64,000 bases of DNA from Aphidius gifuensis (Eukaryota; Arthropoda; Insecta; Hymenoptera; Braconidae): the NCBI RefSeq assembly GCF_014905175.1, contig NC_057788.1, positions 27,188,154-27,252,153 of the forward strand. The letters run 5' to 3'. Positions 26,164 to 38,282 of the stretch are shown here, one piece after another (position 1 is the stretch's first letter; every line of letters starts with the position of its first letter). The notes below the pieces were generated by a model. That model did no database searches, had not been told where the DNA came from, and saw only the letters and a list, made by a program, of their open reading frames with translations. Both the position numbers and the translations under genes were made by a program.

Positions 26164-27321
26164 TTTAATTAGTATAAATGATTTTTAAATGGAATAATTA
26201 CAGTGTGTTTACTTGTTGATTGATCAAGTGACCAATACTTGATGCCGATTTCGGTAACAAGTGTTCTCATTTTAATCTTGTCTTGCTTGTCTTTGACTTA
26301 ATTTATCTGTAACGTACGTGTTATTCCATCACAACCGTTACCAACATGTTTTTTTTTTTTCTTTTCATATATAAAATATAAATAAATAAATTTTTATATA
26401 TCGACATTTTTTACTTATCAAATAACTCAACTATTTACTTATCAATTTGTCATTGTTCAAATATGCTAATGTATTTTTCATATTCTAATTTTTATCTTTT
26501 TGCAGCTAAGAAAACAGTTAAATAAATTTTTAAATATATATTTTTTGCAAATAAAAATAAAATAGAAATACACACTTTATGTTGATTATAATGAAAAAAA
26601 AAAAAATTAACAACTAGTTGATAAGAAAAAAAAAAAAATATGAGAATTTTTCTATGAAAGAATTTAAAAAATTTTAAAACAATGATTTAATTGAATTTCA
26701 ATTTAAAGTCATCAATATAAAATTAAAAAAATAAAATTTAAAATTTCCTGGACAAGTGGGAAATAAAAATAAATAAATAAAAATAATCTGCTTCATGATG
26801 TTTAAGTATTTTCATGATGTTGATAATTAATTAATCAACAACAATACTTCCTATATTTAAATAAAACAATTGTTTTTTTTTTTGTTGTTATTATAATAAT
26901 TATATGCAATTTAAAGCCGACAGTGTCGCCGATCTGTGTTGTGAAAAATAAACTTGAGAGTGCGTGTACACATACCACAAAAAATGTACATATCATATGG
27001 ACATTTACTGACACGTATGCTTATTTGACGGCTTTATATTATCAAAAATATTTGTCCCTTAAACTATTATAATTATTTGAGATAATAAAATAATAATACG
27101 TAAGTATAATTGAATTATTTTTAAATGAATTAATAATTAAAGTGTTGAGTTTTATATAAAAAATAAATCAAAAAATTAAAAATGGTGGAGATCATAACCT
27201 GAGCTCCAACCCAACAGTGTCATTTATGTGTTATAAATAATTGTTTGTTTTGTTGTTAATTAACAATAGGTAAATTATTGGATAAATAGAAAGTTGAAAT
27301 TAATAATATATCATCGATAAG
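26164..27321. other. divergent upstream region
   Basis: Lies between the insulin-like gene (-) and beta-COP (+). AT-rich, with a less AT-rich part at about 26910-27040. No coding sequence supported. It should contain both promoters and the beta-COP leader. Confidence 0.6.
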
Positions 27322-30275
27322 ATGAGTAGCATTGTGGAGCAACCATGCTATACCCTGATAAATATACCAACGGAATCAGAGCCGATAAACGAGCTCCAGA
27401 TGAAACAAGATCTGGAGAAAGGTGACATTCCAGTTAAAATTGATGCATTAAAAAAAACAATTCATATGATACTAAGTGGTGAAAGACTACCTGGTCTATT
27501 AATGACAATTATTAGATTTGTTTTGCCACTTCAAGATCATACAATTAAAAAATTGCTTCTTATTTTTTGGGAAATTGTACCAAAAACATCACCAGATGGA
27601 AAACTTTTACAAGAAATGATACTTGTTTGTGATGCATATAGAAAAGATCTTCAGCATCCAAATGAATATGTTAGAGGATCAACATTGAGGTAATAATATT
27701 TTAAATTTAAAAATATACATATTGTCAAAGTTTAAATTTATTTAAATTGTCATTTGTTTTGTTTAGATTCCTTTGCAAATTGAAAGAACCAGAACTTCTT
27801 GAACCTTTAATGCCAACAATAATTGCTTGTTTAGAACATCGTCATGCATATGTTCGTCGTAATGCAGTACTTGCAATATTTACAATATATAGAAATTTTG
27901 AATTTTTAATTCCTGATGCTCCTGAACAAATAGCAAAATATCTTGAAGAAGAAAGAGACATGTCATGTCGTCGTAATGCATTTTTAATGCTTCTTCATGC
28001 TGATCAAAATCGTGCTTTAGCATATCTTGCTGCTTGTCTTGATCTTGTACCAACATTTGGTGATATTTTACAACTTGTTATTGTTGAATTAATATACAAA
28101 GTATGTTTAGCAAAACCATCAGAACGTGCACGTTTTATACGTTGTATTTACAGTTTATTAAATTCACCAAGTGCTGCTGTACGTTATGAAGCTGCTGGTA
28201 CACTTGTTACATTATCAAGTGTACCAACAGCAATTAAAGCTGCAGCATCTTGTTATATTGAACTTGTTGTCAAAGAAAGTGATAACAATGTCAAGTTAAT
28301 TGTTTTAGATCGTCTTATTGCTATGAAAGAAAGTGAATCACATGAAAGAGTACTACAAGATCTTGTAATGGATATACTAAGAGTACTTGGTTCACCAGCA
28401 CTTGAAGTACGTACAAAAACTCTTGCATTAGCAATTGATCTTGTTACAAATCGTACAGTTGAAGAAGTTGTACAATTTTTAAAAAAAGAAATAAGTAAAA
28501 CAGTTGGTAAAGAACATGAAGATTCTGGTAAATATCGTCAATTATTAGTAAGAACACTTCATACATGTTGTATTAAATTTCCTGATGTAGCAGCAACAGT
28601 TATACCTGTATTAGTTGATTTTCTATCTGAAAATAATGAAGCAGCAGCAACAGATGTTTTGGTATTTATACGTGAAGCAATACAAAGATTTGATAATTTA
28701 CAACCATTAATTATTGAAAAGCTACTTGAAGTATTTTTGAATATAAGATCAGTTAAAGTACACAGAGGTGCATTATGGATACTTGGTGAATATGCAACAA
28801 CAAAAGAAGATATTGAAAGTTTAATGAATCGAATAAGATCATCACTTGGTGAATTGCCACTTGTTGAAGCTGAAAATAAACGTCAAAATGGTGAAAAACC
28901 AAGTGATGATGGTGCAACACCATCACAACCAGCTCAATTAGTAACATCTGATGGTACATATGCAACACAAAGTGCATTTAGTTCATCATCAAATCGTAAA
29001 AAAGAAGAAAAACGTCCGGCATTAGTGCAATACATGATGGATGGAGATTTTTTTATTGGTGCATCATTGTCAACAACATTAGCAAAATTAGCATTACGTT
29101 ATAAATCATTGGTATCTGATGAACAAAAAAGTAATCGTATTCAAGCTGAAGCAATGTTAGTTATGTCAAGTATTTTACAATTGGGTCGTTCTGGTTTAGC
29201 AACAAAAGCTATGACTCATGATGACGGTGAAAGAATATCACTTTGTTTAAGATCACTTGCTTGTCCAACAACAATTGTTCAGCATGTATTTACTGAAGGT
29301 TGTCGTGATGCATTGGGTCGTATGTTAACAGCTAAAGCTGAAGAAGATTCACAAACACAAAAAGCTAAAGAAAAAACTGGTTGTATTGTACAAGTTGATG
29401 ATGCAATACAATTTTTACAACTTAATAAAGGAGCTGATTTAAGTGGTGGTACTGGTGATGTATTTGAACAAAGTTTAAGTGCTGCTGTTGCTGGTAGATC
29501 AAATAGTAGTGGTGATTCACCAGCTCCAAGTGCCCTAAGTAAAGTAACACAATTAACTGGTTTTTCTGATCCAGTTTATGCTGAAGCACTTGTTCATGTT
29601 AATCAATATGATATTGTACTTGATGTATTGATTGTCAATCAAACTGAGGATACATTACAAAATTGTACACTTGAATTGGCAACAATGGGAGATTTAAAAC
29701 TTGTTGAAAGACCACAACCAATTGTTTTAGCACCAAGAGATTTTGCAAGTATAAAAGCAAATGTTAAAGTTGCTTCAACAGAAAATGGAATTATTTTTGG
29801 CAATATTGTGTATGATATATCAGGTGCTGGATCTGATAGAAGTGTTGTTGTTCTAAATGACATTCATATTGACATTATGGATTACATTGTTCCAGCATCA
29901 TGTACAGATGCTGAATTTAGACAAATGTGGGCTGAATTTGAATGGGAAAATAAAGTTTCTGTCAATACAACACTTGCTGATCTTCGAGAGTATTTGGCTC
30001 ATCTATTAAAATCAACAAATATGCGTTGTCTTACACCAGAAAAAGCACTATCTGGACAATGTGGCTTTATGGCAGCAAATATGTATGCAAAATCAATATT
30101 TGGTGAAGATGCATTGGCTAATTTATCAATTGAAAAACCATTTAATAAACCAGATGCTCCAGTTGTTGGACATATTAGAATTCGTGCCAAGAGTCAAGGT
30201 ATGGCCTTGTCACTTGGTGATAAAATTAATTCAGCACAAAAACTTATTCAAGCTAAGGTTGTTCAAGCTGCATGA
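27322..30275 (+). CDS. betaCOP: coatomer subunit beta
   Basis: Exons 27322-27689 and 27767-30275, split within an Arg codon (AG|A), give 958 aa (human COPB1 953). The N-terminal two thirds is the adaptin-like HEAT solenoid (KKLLLIFWEIVPKT, LEHRHAYVRRNAVLAI, VKVHRGALWILGEY). The C-terminal part is the beta-COP appendage (PVYAEALVHVNQYDIVLDVL, WAEFEWENKVSVNT, MRCLTPEKALSG). The protein is part of the COPI F-subcomplex on Golgi membranes, used in retrograde Golgi-to-ER traffic. AATAAA signals follow the stop at 30297 and 30418. It converges on UBA5 with 396 bases between stop codons. Confidence 0.98.
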
Positions 30276-30296
30276 ATTTTAAAATAGACATTGTTT

Positions 30297-30302
30297 AATA
30301 AA
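30297..30302 (+). terminator. poly(A) signal after beta-COP
   Basis: AATAAA 22 bases after the beta-COP stop codon. A second AATAAA at 30418-30423 offers a longer 3' UTR. Confidence 0.45.
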
Positions 30303-30671
30303 TGAAAGCAAAACCTAATTTTAACAATTGAATGAATATAAATGATACAAAAAATTAGTAAGTATGTAAAATGATTAAATAATTATGATTATTATATTAT
30401 TATTTTTTTTTTTTTCAAATAAATATTATAACCATTATATATATATAGTAAATAATATAGTACACAGGTATTATATGCATTTTATCAGTTGGTATAAATC
30501 ATCTCACGTGAAAAATAATAAGAAAAATTAATTTGTATTGTATTTTATTTTACTCAAATATAAATTTAATGTGTATTACTATTTTTTTTTTTTTATCAAT
30601 TGCAATGATTTTTTTACAAACAAAATTATATATTATTTAAAAACAGATAAAATAATTGATAGTTTAAAAAA

Positions 30672-31874
30672 TTAAATGCTTTTCATTTGTGCCATTAATT
30701 CGTCTAGGCTCAATCCACTGGTGTCATCAGTAGATTCTTCATTGTCAATTGTTGTTGAACTTGTTGGAATGTCATAAGCTTGTTTTAGACCAGCACATAA
30801 ATTACCAGTTGAAGATTGATCAGCTTGTATGTTTTGTTCTTCATCGTCATCATCATCAATTAGAGAAATTCCCCACTCATTGCTTTCATGAATTGGTCCT
30901 TCTTCAGGTATTTCTTCAACAATTTGTTTTTTTGGAATTGCATTAAATTCTTGTTGTCTTTGACGACAAAATTTTTCATCACAACTTGGATTTGGTCTGA
31001 GTGTCATTGATGGAAAAAAATCTTGCATTGCATTGTAGCCAAGATAATTTGATGTAACTCCAAAATTTAATAAATATTTCAGTGAATTTTGAGTAAGAAA
31101 ACCAGCAACAATACCCATTGTTGTTGGCAATGAAGCAGCACAAACACCTTCTTTTTTAAGTGTTTTTTCATCAATATTTGATGCAACAACAAGTGGTGGA
31201 GCACATGCAAAACAAGCTGTTTCACCAGGTATTATAAATTGTATATGTCCAGATACAGCGTTTTCTGATACTCCAGATTCAAACCATTTCAAGTTAAGCT
31301 CATTGCAAGCTGTATTTATAGCCATTCTTGCTTCAAAATTATCAACACAACTTAATACCAAATCAACTGGTCCATTAGTTAAACTTGATGTATTAATTGA
31401 CATCATAAAATCATCAAAATGATCAACAGTTGTTATATTATAATTATGAGTATCAATTTGTACATCTGGATTAATTGATTCTAATGTTTTAGCAGCAGCA
31501 TCAACTTTACTAAGACCAACTTGATTTGGTTGAAAAAATAAACGATTCATATTTGCCAATTCAACTTTATCATAATCAAATAATACTAGTTTACCAATAC
31601 CACAACGTGTAAACATTTCAGCTGTTACACTACCAACACCACCAACACCAACAATTGCAACACTTAATTCACGTATTTTTTCATAATTATCAACAATTCC
31701 CATACGTTTTAGAGCCATCAATCTACTGTATGGATTTGTATCAACAACTTCTGATGATATCTCTTGAATTTTTTCTCTAATTGGTGTTGCATTTTTGAGC
31801 TTTTCAGCAGCTAATTCAGCTTCTAAATATTTTATACGTTTTTCCAAATCTTTGACACTTGCCATTTTTGTCAC
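30672..31874 (-). CDS. UBA5: UBA5, UFM1-activating E1 enzyme
   Basis: A single uninterrupted exon of 400 aa. The ThiF/E1 adenylation fold spans about residues 50-310: nucleotide loop VGVGGVGS, LANMNRLFF, and CFACAPP plus CDEKFC zinc ligands. The catalytic cysteine is in KKEGVCAASLPTTMG. The C-terminal WGISLIDDD corresponds to the UFM1/ATG8-interacting (UIS/LIR) segment, and the tail SLDELMAQMKSI to the UFC1-binding end. UBA5 adenylates UFM1 and passes it to UFC1 for ER-associated UFMylation. Translation may start at 31874 (MTKMASV) or at the next ATG, 31865. Head-to-head with the DNAJC9-like gene, 396 bases between start codons. Confidence 0.98.
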   Translation of the reverse strand: MTKMASVKDLEKRIKYLEAELAAEKLKNATPIREKIQEISSEVVDTNPYSRLMALKRMGIVDNYEKIRELSVAIVGVGGVGSVTAEMFTRCGIGKLVLFDYDKVELANMNRLFFQPNQVGLSKVDAAAKTLESINPDVQIDTHNYNITTVDHFDDFMMSINTSSLTNGPVDLVLSCVDNFEARMAINTACNELNLKWFESGVSENAVSGHIQFIIPGETACFACAPPLVVASNIDEKTLKKEGVCAASLPTTMGIVAGFLTQNSLKYLLNFGVTSNYLGYNAMQDFFPSMTLRPNPSCDEKFCRQRQQEFNAIPKKQIVEEIPEEGPIHESNEWGISLIDDDDDEEQNIQADQSSTGNLCAGLKQAYDIPTSSTTIDNEESTDDTSGLSLDELMAQMKSI

Positions 31875-31976
31875 TCAACAATTTTATGTTATTTATTTTT
31901 CATACACTTGATAACATATGGCTGTATTTTTGACAGATTGAACGTTTTCGTTTTTGACTTTCTACATGAGACAAAA

Positions 31977-32026
31977 AGAGAGAGAATATACATCATCAAA
32001 GAGAGAGAAAAGTGTTGATCCACGTG
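31977..32026. promoter_or_regulatory. GAGA tracts and CACGTG in divergent promoter
   Basis: Between UBA5 and the DNAJC9-like gene are two AGAGAGA tracts (31977-31985, 32001-32008) and a palindromic CACGTG E-box at 32021-32026. GAGA-factor and bHLH sites of this type are common in insect promoters. Function is inferred. Confidence 0.4.
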
Positions 32027-32270
32027 GGCAACAAAACGCCACACTAACGACATTAAAATTTTTTCTCCATACAGTCTCAGTCAGTCTCAGTTGATAAGCT
32101 AGACAACAGTGTAAAACAAGTTTGTTAATAAAAAAAAAAAAAATAATAACAATAATAATAATAGCTCTGGATCTTGCTCTCTTGCATTCCCGCGTTAAAG
32201 AAAATTTTTGTTGTGTATTGAACTGATAAATTTGTAGTTTATTAATAATAAATATAAAAAAAGAAAAATC

Positions 32271-33077
32271 ATGGCAAAACTTGTTGATTTGTGTGAAAAA
32301 TATTTTGGTAGTCGTAATTTTTATGAAGTACTTAAAATATCAAAAACATCAACTGACAAACAAGTAAAAAAAGCATATCATAAATTGTCATTGCTTGTTC
32401 ATCCTGATCGTGTTGATGGTGATGGAAAAGATGAAGCAACTGAAAAATTTAAAGTACTTGGTTTTATCCATTCAATATTGAGTGATAATGATAAACGTAA
32501 AATATATGATGAAACTGGTCAATATGATGAAGACAGTGATGAGGTTACAATGAGAAATTGGGGTGATTATTGGAGAACATTGTTCAAAGAAATAACTGTT
32601 GAAGATATTAATAATTATGAAAAAACCTATAAAGGATCTGATACTGAAATTAAAGATTTAAAACGTGCATATATGGATAGTAAAGGTGACATGGATTATA
32701 TACTTGAAGCAGTACCATTTACAAATTGTGATGAGGAACCACGTCTTCATGAAATTATACAAAAACTTGTTGAAGCTGGTGAGGTACCAGAGTATGAATC
32801 ATTTGTCAAGGAAGATGATAAAAAGAAAAAACGTAGAAAACGTAAATGGGCAAAGGAAGCAGCTGAAGCTGAACGTCTTGAGCATTCAAAGAAACTGGAT
32901 CAAGCACCAAATGATGATCTTGCATTGGCTATATTAAATCGTAACAAGGCAAGAGCTGGTGAAGCTGAAAATTTTTTTGATTCTTTGATTGATAAGTATG
33001 CTAAAAAATCTACAAAAGAAAAAAAAACAACTAAAACACCATCTAAAACACCAGCTAAAAAAGCTAGAAAACAATAA
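32271..33077 (+). CDS. DNAJC9: DNAJC9-like J-domain co-chaperone
   Basis: Single exon, 268 aa (human DNAJC9 260). A J domain spans residues about 14-85 (NFYEVLKISKTSTDKQVKKAYHKLS, HPD motif in LLVHPDRVDG). Then come the DNAJC9-specific helical segment (WGDYWRTLFKEITVEDINNYEKTYKGS, DMDYILEAVPF) and a Lys-rich tail (SKTPAKKARKQ). In other animals DNAJC9 is a nuclear histone H3-H4 co-chaperone that recruits HSP70. Divergent with UBA5, convergent with RBM28. The ATG is the first in frame, after an A-rich leader (AAATCATGG). Confidence 0.95.
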   Translation: MAKLVDLCEKYFGSRNFYEVLKISKTSTDKQVKKAYHKLSLLVHPDRVDGDGKDEATEKFKVLGFIHSILSDNDKRKIYDETGQYDEDSDEVTMRNWGDYWRTLFKEITVEDINNYEKTYKGSDTEIKDLKRAYMDSKGDMDYILEAVPFTNCDEEPRLHEIIQKLVEAGEVPEYESFVKEDDKKKKRRKRKWAKEAAEAERLEHSKKLDQAPNDDLALAILNRNKARAGEAENFFDSLIDKYAKKSTKEKKTTKTPSKTPAKKARKQ

Positions 33078-33273
33078 TCATTGATTGAGCTGGACTCACG
33101 TCAACACTTTCATCTGTAATCATCTTTTTTATTTCTTGAAAACAATAATAATCTTAATTTACTTGTTTACATTAGCTCAATCATCATCATAAACATTATT
33201 GTAATTTTTTTGGAAGAAAAAAGAAAAAAAAAAAAAAAAACATTTATCTTTTTGATTTGCTATTTTGTTTACT

Positions 33274-33279
33274 AATAAA
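33274..33279 (+). terminator. poly(A) signal after DNAJC9-like gene
   Basis: AATAAA within a run of overlapping AATAAA-like hexamers at about 33274-33295, 200 bases after the stop and about 80 bases before the convergent RBM28 stop. The two 3' UTRs probably overlap. Confidence 0.45.
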
Positions 33280-33357
33280 TAAATAATAAATAAAAACAAA
33301 CAATTATTTGTATAATTTGAAAATTTATTTATTTAATATTATAGTTATTGATTAATT

Positions 33358-35885
33358 TTAATTATCATACCATTTTGATTTAGTTGGTGTTGGGGCTGAT
33401 AATTTATTTTTATAACTATCAATCATTTTGTTTAAATTAACATCTTCTTTACTTAATTTTTTTGAGCCTTGTTTTGGTTTTATTTGTTTTTGTGATAATT
33501 GTCGATTAACTTGTCTTTCTTTTAATTTACGTTCGAATTTTCTTGTTTTATGTTGATCTTGACGTACTTTTTTGTGTAATTCAGCTTGATTTTTAATATT
33601 AAATTTTGAACGTAATTTTGTTCGACCTGGTTTACTAGTTACACCAGAATATTCAGGAATGGCTTCAATGACTTCATTTGGTTCATGATATCTTGGTCGT
33701 TTTGATGATTGATCATTTGTTGAATCATTATTATTATCATTTGAAGTTTCTTTACGTTTATTTTGCCATAATGGATTGTGATCACGACTTTTTTGTACAC
33801 GACGTTCTTTAGCATTAACCATGATTCTATTTTCAATTGAAAATGCAACAATTGGTCTCTGTAAAAATAAATAATTTTTAAAATAAATAATAGTCAAGTA
33901 ATAAATAAATATTATATAATGTTTAAAAGATAAATTATAATTACCGATGCTTTTGTAAAAATATTAGGATTATTATTGAGACTTCTTAGTGCTTTTAGGG
34001 CATCTTCATGTGTTGAAAATGCAACAAATCCAAATCCTTTTGATGGACCAATTCCATTAGCATCTGGATTTTTTAAATCTCTCATAATTCTAGCTTCTGT
34101 AATAAATGCTTTTGGTCCAGCATGTTTTTTACATATTTCTCTAAATTGTGCATCTCCAAGTGTTGGTGGAAGATTATGTACAACAAGACGTATTCTTGAT
34201 ACAAACATATTTAAATTTTTAAGCATTTGTGATTTCCATTGTTCTAATTGTAAACGTCTAGCCATATCTGCTGCTGATACATCAATAGCTGCTGGACTAC
34301 CAGCAAGTATAACACCTTCTTTAATTAAATAAAGATTTCTTGAATCTTTACTTCTTTGATTTTTTATTGATTTTGGATCTTTCATATCATTACTATCAAG
34401 TGCTCTATGAGGATCAAGTACTTGATCATGAAGACGTAATTCTGTACCAGCAGCTAAACATTTTTCAGCATCTTCAGCATTTAAAAATTTAACAAATGCT
34501 GTACCTTTTGAATGCTCAGTCAATGGATCCATACAAACTAGAGCATAATATACTCTACCAAATTGTTCCATGCAAGCTTTGAGCTCATCATTTTTAACTG
34601 AAAATGGTACATTTTTTATAAATACAGTTTTACCTTCAGATACATCATGAGAACGATATCTTTCTTGTTTTTCAGGCTCTTTTTCTTCTTTAACTTCTGC
34701 CTCTTTTTTATCTTCATCTTCATCTTCCTCCTCTTCTTCATCTTCATCATCATCTTCCTCGTCTTCAGAATCTTCTTCTTTTACAGATGCATCATCATCT
34801 TCATCTCCAGACTTTTCATCTTTTATTTCATCAGGATCATCAAGTTTTATTTCTTTATTTTTGTCATCTACTCCATCAATAATTTCAATATCATTTTTAT
34901 TATCATCTTCATCATTAGCCTGTTGTGATTTAACAAATTTAGATTTTGGAACAGCCCAATCAACAACAATTGGTCTTTCTAAAATACTTTTCATATTTTC
35001 ATAATGAATTGCCATTGCTGCACTTTGTACTCTTTCAAATTGTACAAAACCAACACCAGCACGTTTACCATCATCTCTTGTTAATAATTTAACTTCTTCA
35101 ATATTTCCATATTTATTAAAATGTTCTTTTAATGTATTTTCATCAGCTTTAAATGATAAATTTCTTACAACAATTCTTGCACGTTTTTTACGTAATTCAT
35201 CTTTTTTTTGTTTTCTTTCTTCAGGTGTCATTTTTTTTCTTTCATTTTTTGTTATTTTATTAGTGATGATTTTATTTTTATTTGGAACAATTTCAAATGT
35301 TTGTTCTTTATCGTCAACTTCATTTTTTGTATCATCTAAATTAACAGTATCATTTTGTTTATCATTATCTTGTGATTTTTCAGCAGCTTTTTTTTGTTCT
35401 AGTTGTTCAACAAATTTTGCTTTCGATACTGCCCATGTACAATTAATTGGTCTACCAAGAAATTCATTTTTATTTGTTTTAAATATAGCTTTTGATGCAT
35501 CTTCAATTCTTTTAAATTGTACAAAACCACAACCAAGTAATTTGCCATCTGGTCGACGAGGCAAATCAATTTCTTCAATTTCACCAAATGGCTCATATAA
35601 ATTTCTTACATCTTTATCAGTAACTTTAAATGATAAATTTCTAACAATAATTCTAGCATTTTTATTTTGTACTTGAACATTATCAGTAGCTTTTGGTGGA
35701 GGTCTATTTTGTTTAACCTGTTTTTTTTTATTTCTGTAACTCCATGATAGTTGTTTTCTATCTTGTCTTGGACCTAAAATTTAATAATTATTATTGTTCA
35801 AGTAAATTATATGATTATTTATAATTAATTTAGCTTTTTGTTATTAATAGAAAATAATTTAATAATTACCATTTAACTTTCCCAT
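33358..35885 (-). CDS. RBM28: RBM28/Nop4-like nucleolar RNA-binding protein
   Basis: Exons 35870-35885 (16 nt), 33945-35773 and 33358-33858 give 781 aa (human RBM28 759). Four RRMs begin near residues 46 (ARIIVRNLSFKV), 201 (ARIVVRNLSFKA), 386 (KTVFIKNVPFSV) and 531 (IRLVVHNLPPTL). An acidic run of D/E lies before RRM3, and the C-terminus is basic (RKFERKLKERQ). Yeast Nop4 and RBM28 act in large-subunit rRNA processing in the nucleolus. The tiny first exon encodes MGKLN and ends with one base of the sixth codon; its GTAATT donor pairs in phase with a TTTTAG acceptor. The leader faces a possible plus-strand transcript starting near 36.1 kb. Confidence 0.93.
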
Positions 35886-37754
35886 GATTTAAATAATTAT
35901 TTTTATATCTTAATAATAAAATTGATCAGCACTGATCAGCAACCTTTTATTTATAAACAATTTTAAGGTTAACACCATGCGGGTCAACTTTTTTTTTTTT
36001 TTTAATTATTATTATTATATTTTTTTTATTATAGTCGGTAACGTCGGTAATTTTCAAGCTAGATGGCGCTCCATGATGGATTCTCAAATCCAAAATGGCC
36101 GCTGCTTTGTTACAGTGAAAATGTGTGTCGTGACTTTATAGACTTATTTTAGAAATAATAATTGTTAAACAATTATAAATTGTTATTAAATTGATTAATT
36201 AAATTGTTGTGAACAAATTGTGATATAAATTATTGCTGACTGTTGTGAATTTTGTCAAAAATTAATGGACATGTCAATGGCGTTGAAGCTGACAAAGGCA
36301 AATTTTAATTTGTTAAAAAATGGACAAATGGTATGTAAATATCATATTATTTCATTGTTATTAATTATTTGGAGCATAAATAAACATAATTACGTAATTT
36401 TTATCAATAATTGAGTCAAAAAACCAATAACGTTTCGAGGTTAGGTTGTCACTTTTTGACAAAGACAATAAATTTGTCAATTTATTTGTAAATATTTATA
36501 AAAATTTATTATTTTTAACATTGTTGTAGCATCCTTGTTGTATATTAACGGTTTTTATAATTAACAATAATCAAAAAAATATGAAATATTTCAGTATTAA
36601 TTTTCCATTGTTTGAGGCCTTTATCAATTTTTAGTGTTCATTTATTTACATTTTAGACTCAATTTTTTTACTGTCTATTTGTTAACTTATTATTTATTTA
36701 TCTATTTTTTATACAATTACCATTTATTTATTTGCTTAATTATCAATTATTTATTTATTTATGGATTTATTTATTTATGTACCATTAATTCAATAATGGC
36801 ACTTTCATCTAATCTCTCTTTTTGTTGCTAATAATTGCTCCAATTTAAAAAATATTTATAACATAATGTTTATTTCATATTTTTATTGTTTACAGATATA
36901 TAACAAGAAGTGTGGCAGAAAAATATCTAATGTACTAATGCAATTAATCAAACAATATTATTGAAAATTGGTTTGTTATTGGAGCCAAGATCATTTTGGA
37001 GCCTAGTGAGTTATTTTATTTTATTTTTTATAAATAAAAGTATTTATCTGATACTAATTTAATAATTTATTGTTACAGTTGCATTAAATTTATCCGGGGA
37101 CAAAAACATTCAGTATTGCCAATATCTATGTAATGTCAGATGATTTACATAATTAAAAAAGAACATGAAGAGAAAGTAACTGTTTAATTTACAATAACCA
37201 AGACTGCTTGAATGATATAAAATATAACATGAACAATACCAAGCAAATGATTATAGTGTTAAAAGTGTCATTAAGTGCGTCGTTGATTTTAGTTTGTGTT
37301 ACCAAGTGCTTTAAAAATTAATCAAATTGTTTATAAACTATTTGACAATTTAACAATCATCAAATACACTTAGACCAGCAACAAAATGAAAAATAAACCT
37401 AATCATCACGACAATCTACATGATATGCTTATGCTTCAACAATAATAATGAATAATCATTACTCAATTAATTATTTACATGTTGCATGTGCAATTGAATT
37501 TAAAAAATATCAAGTTTAAATGAAATCCAACACCTCATGAGTTATCTAATATGATTTATCAATCTTTTCTAGACAAACAATAACATCACATGGTGCTGGT
37601 AATAATGACTCTTAAGCTCTTTCTAATGTACCACTTGTTGTTTTTATATTGGTGAATATTTATCAATTTTAATTAAAATTAATTTTGGAAAATCGCTGGT
37701 GATGCTGATAAATCATAACATGTTGGCTTGAGCGTTGGGAGTGTCAAGAAATTG

Positions 37755-37800
37755 CTGCCTCTACTGAAGAGCTTGCCTCTATCGAAGAGCTTGCATCTAT
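37755..37800 (+). repeat. 18-bp tandem repeat
   Basis: GAAGAGCTTGCCTCTATC at 37766-37783 is repeated with one change at 37784-37800, preceded by a partial copy from 37755. It lies inside the largest exon-like block of the putative noncoding transcript. Confidence 0.75.
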
Positions 37801-38221
37801 AGCAACGACGTGTATATTATCATCAACCCACGTGACAACCCAAGAGTCTCGAGACCTTCTTTTGAAATTGATAAACCACTTTTAAATCATAAAAATAGCA
37901 TACTTAAATAAACCAGTCAAATCGTTTATTATCAAGTGAATAATTATAAGAACAATTTATTGAATCATGAAGTACTTTATAAACTATATGAGAAGATATT
38001 TGTTGTTTTTTTTTTTTTTTTTTTGTTACAAGTGGTGTGGTAGTGAAAAGTGTTTTAAAAAAGTTGTGGTGAAAAGGGATGGTGATCATAGTTTTGTGTA
38101 TGTTGTTGTGTGTGATCATCGAACCTGTTGCTGATCCAATTGATCCATCACATGAACTACATGGAGTGCAGCATCCTCTAGTCTTCATGGATTTCTTTTA
38201 CATAATCGTTGATGCATTTGA

Positions 38222-38282
38222 ATGCTGCCTCTTAGATCTTCTACATAGGAGTTGATGCTGCCTTCTAGAACTTCTAAATAAG
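38222..38282 (+). repeat. 29-bp imperfect tandem repeat
   Basis: Two units beginning ATGCTGCCT (38222-38250 and 38254-38282), roughly three quarters identical, end exactly at a GTAAGA splice donor. The GCTGCCTCT core is shared with the 37755 repeat. Confidence 0.6.

Noticed and set aside
36437..36448. GGTTAGGTT resembling the insect telomere repeat
   Set aside because: Single short occurrence, no array.
37904..38188. Minus-strand ORF of 94 codons with CCTPCSSC
   Set aside because: No signal peptide, poly-Lys from a T run, no homology seen; overlaps the plus-strand exon-like block.
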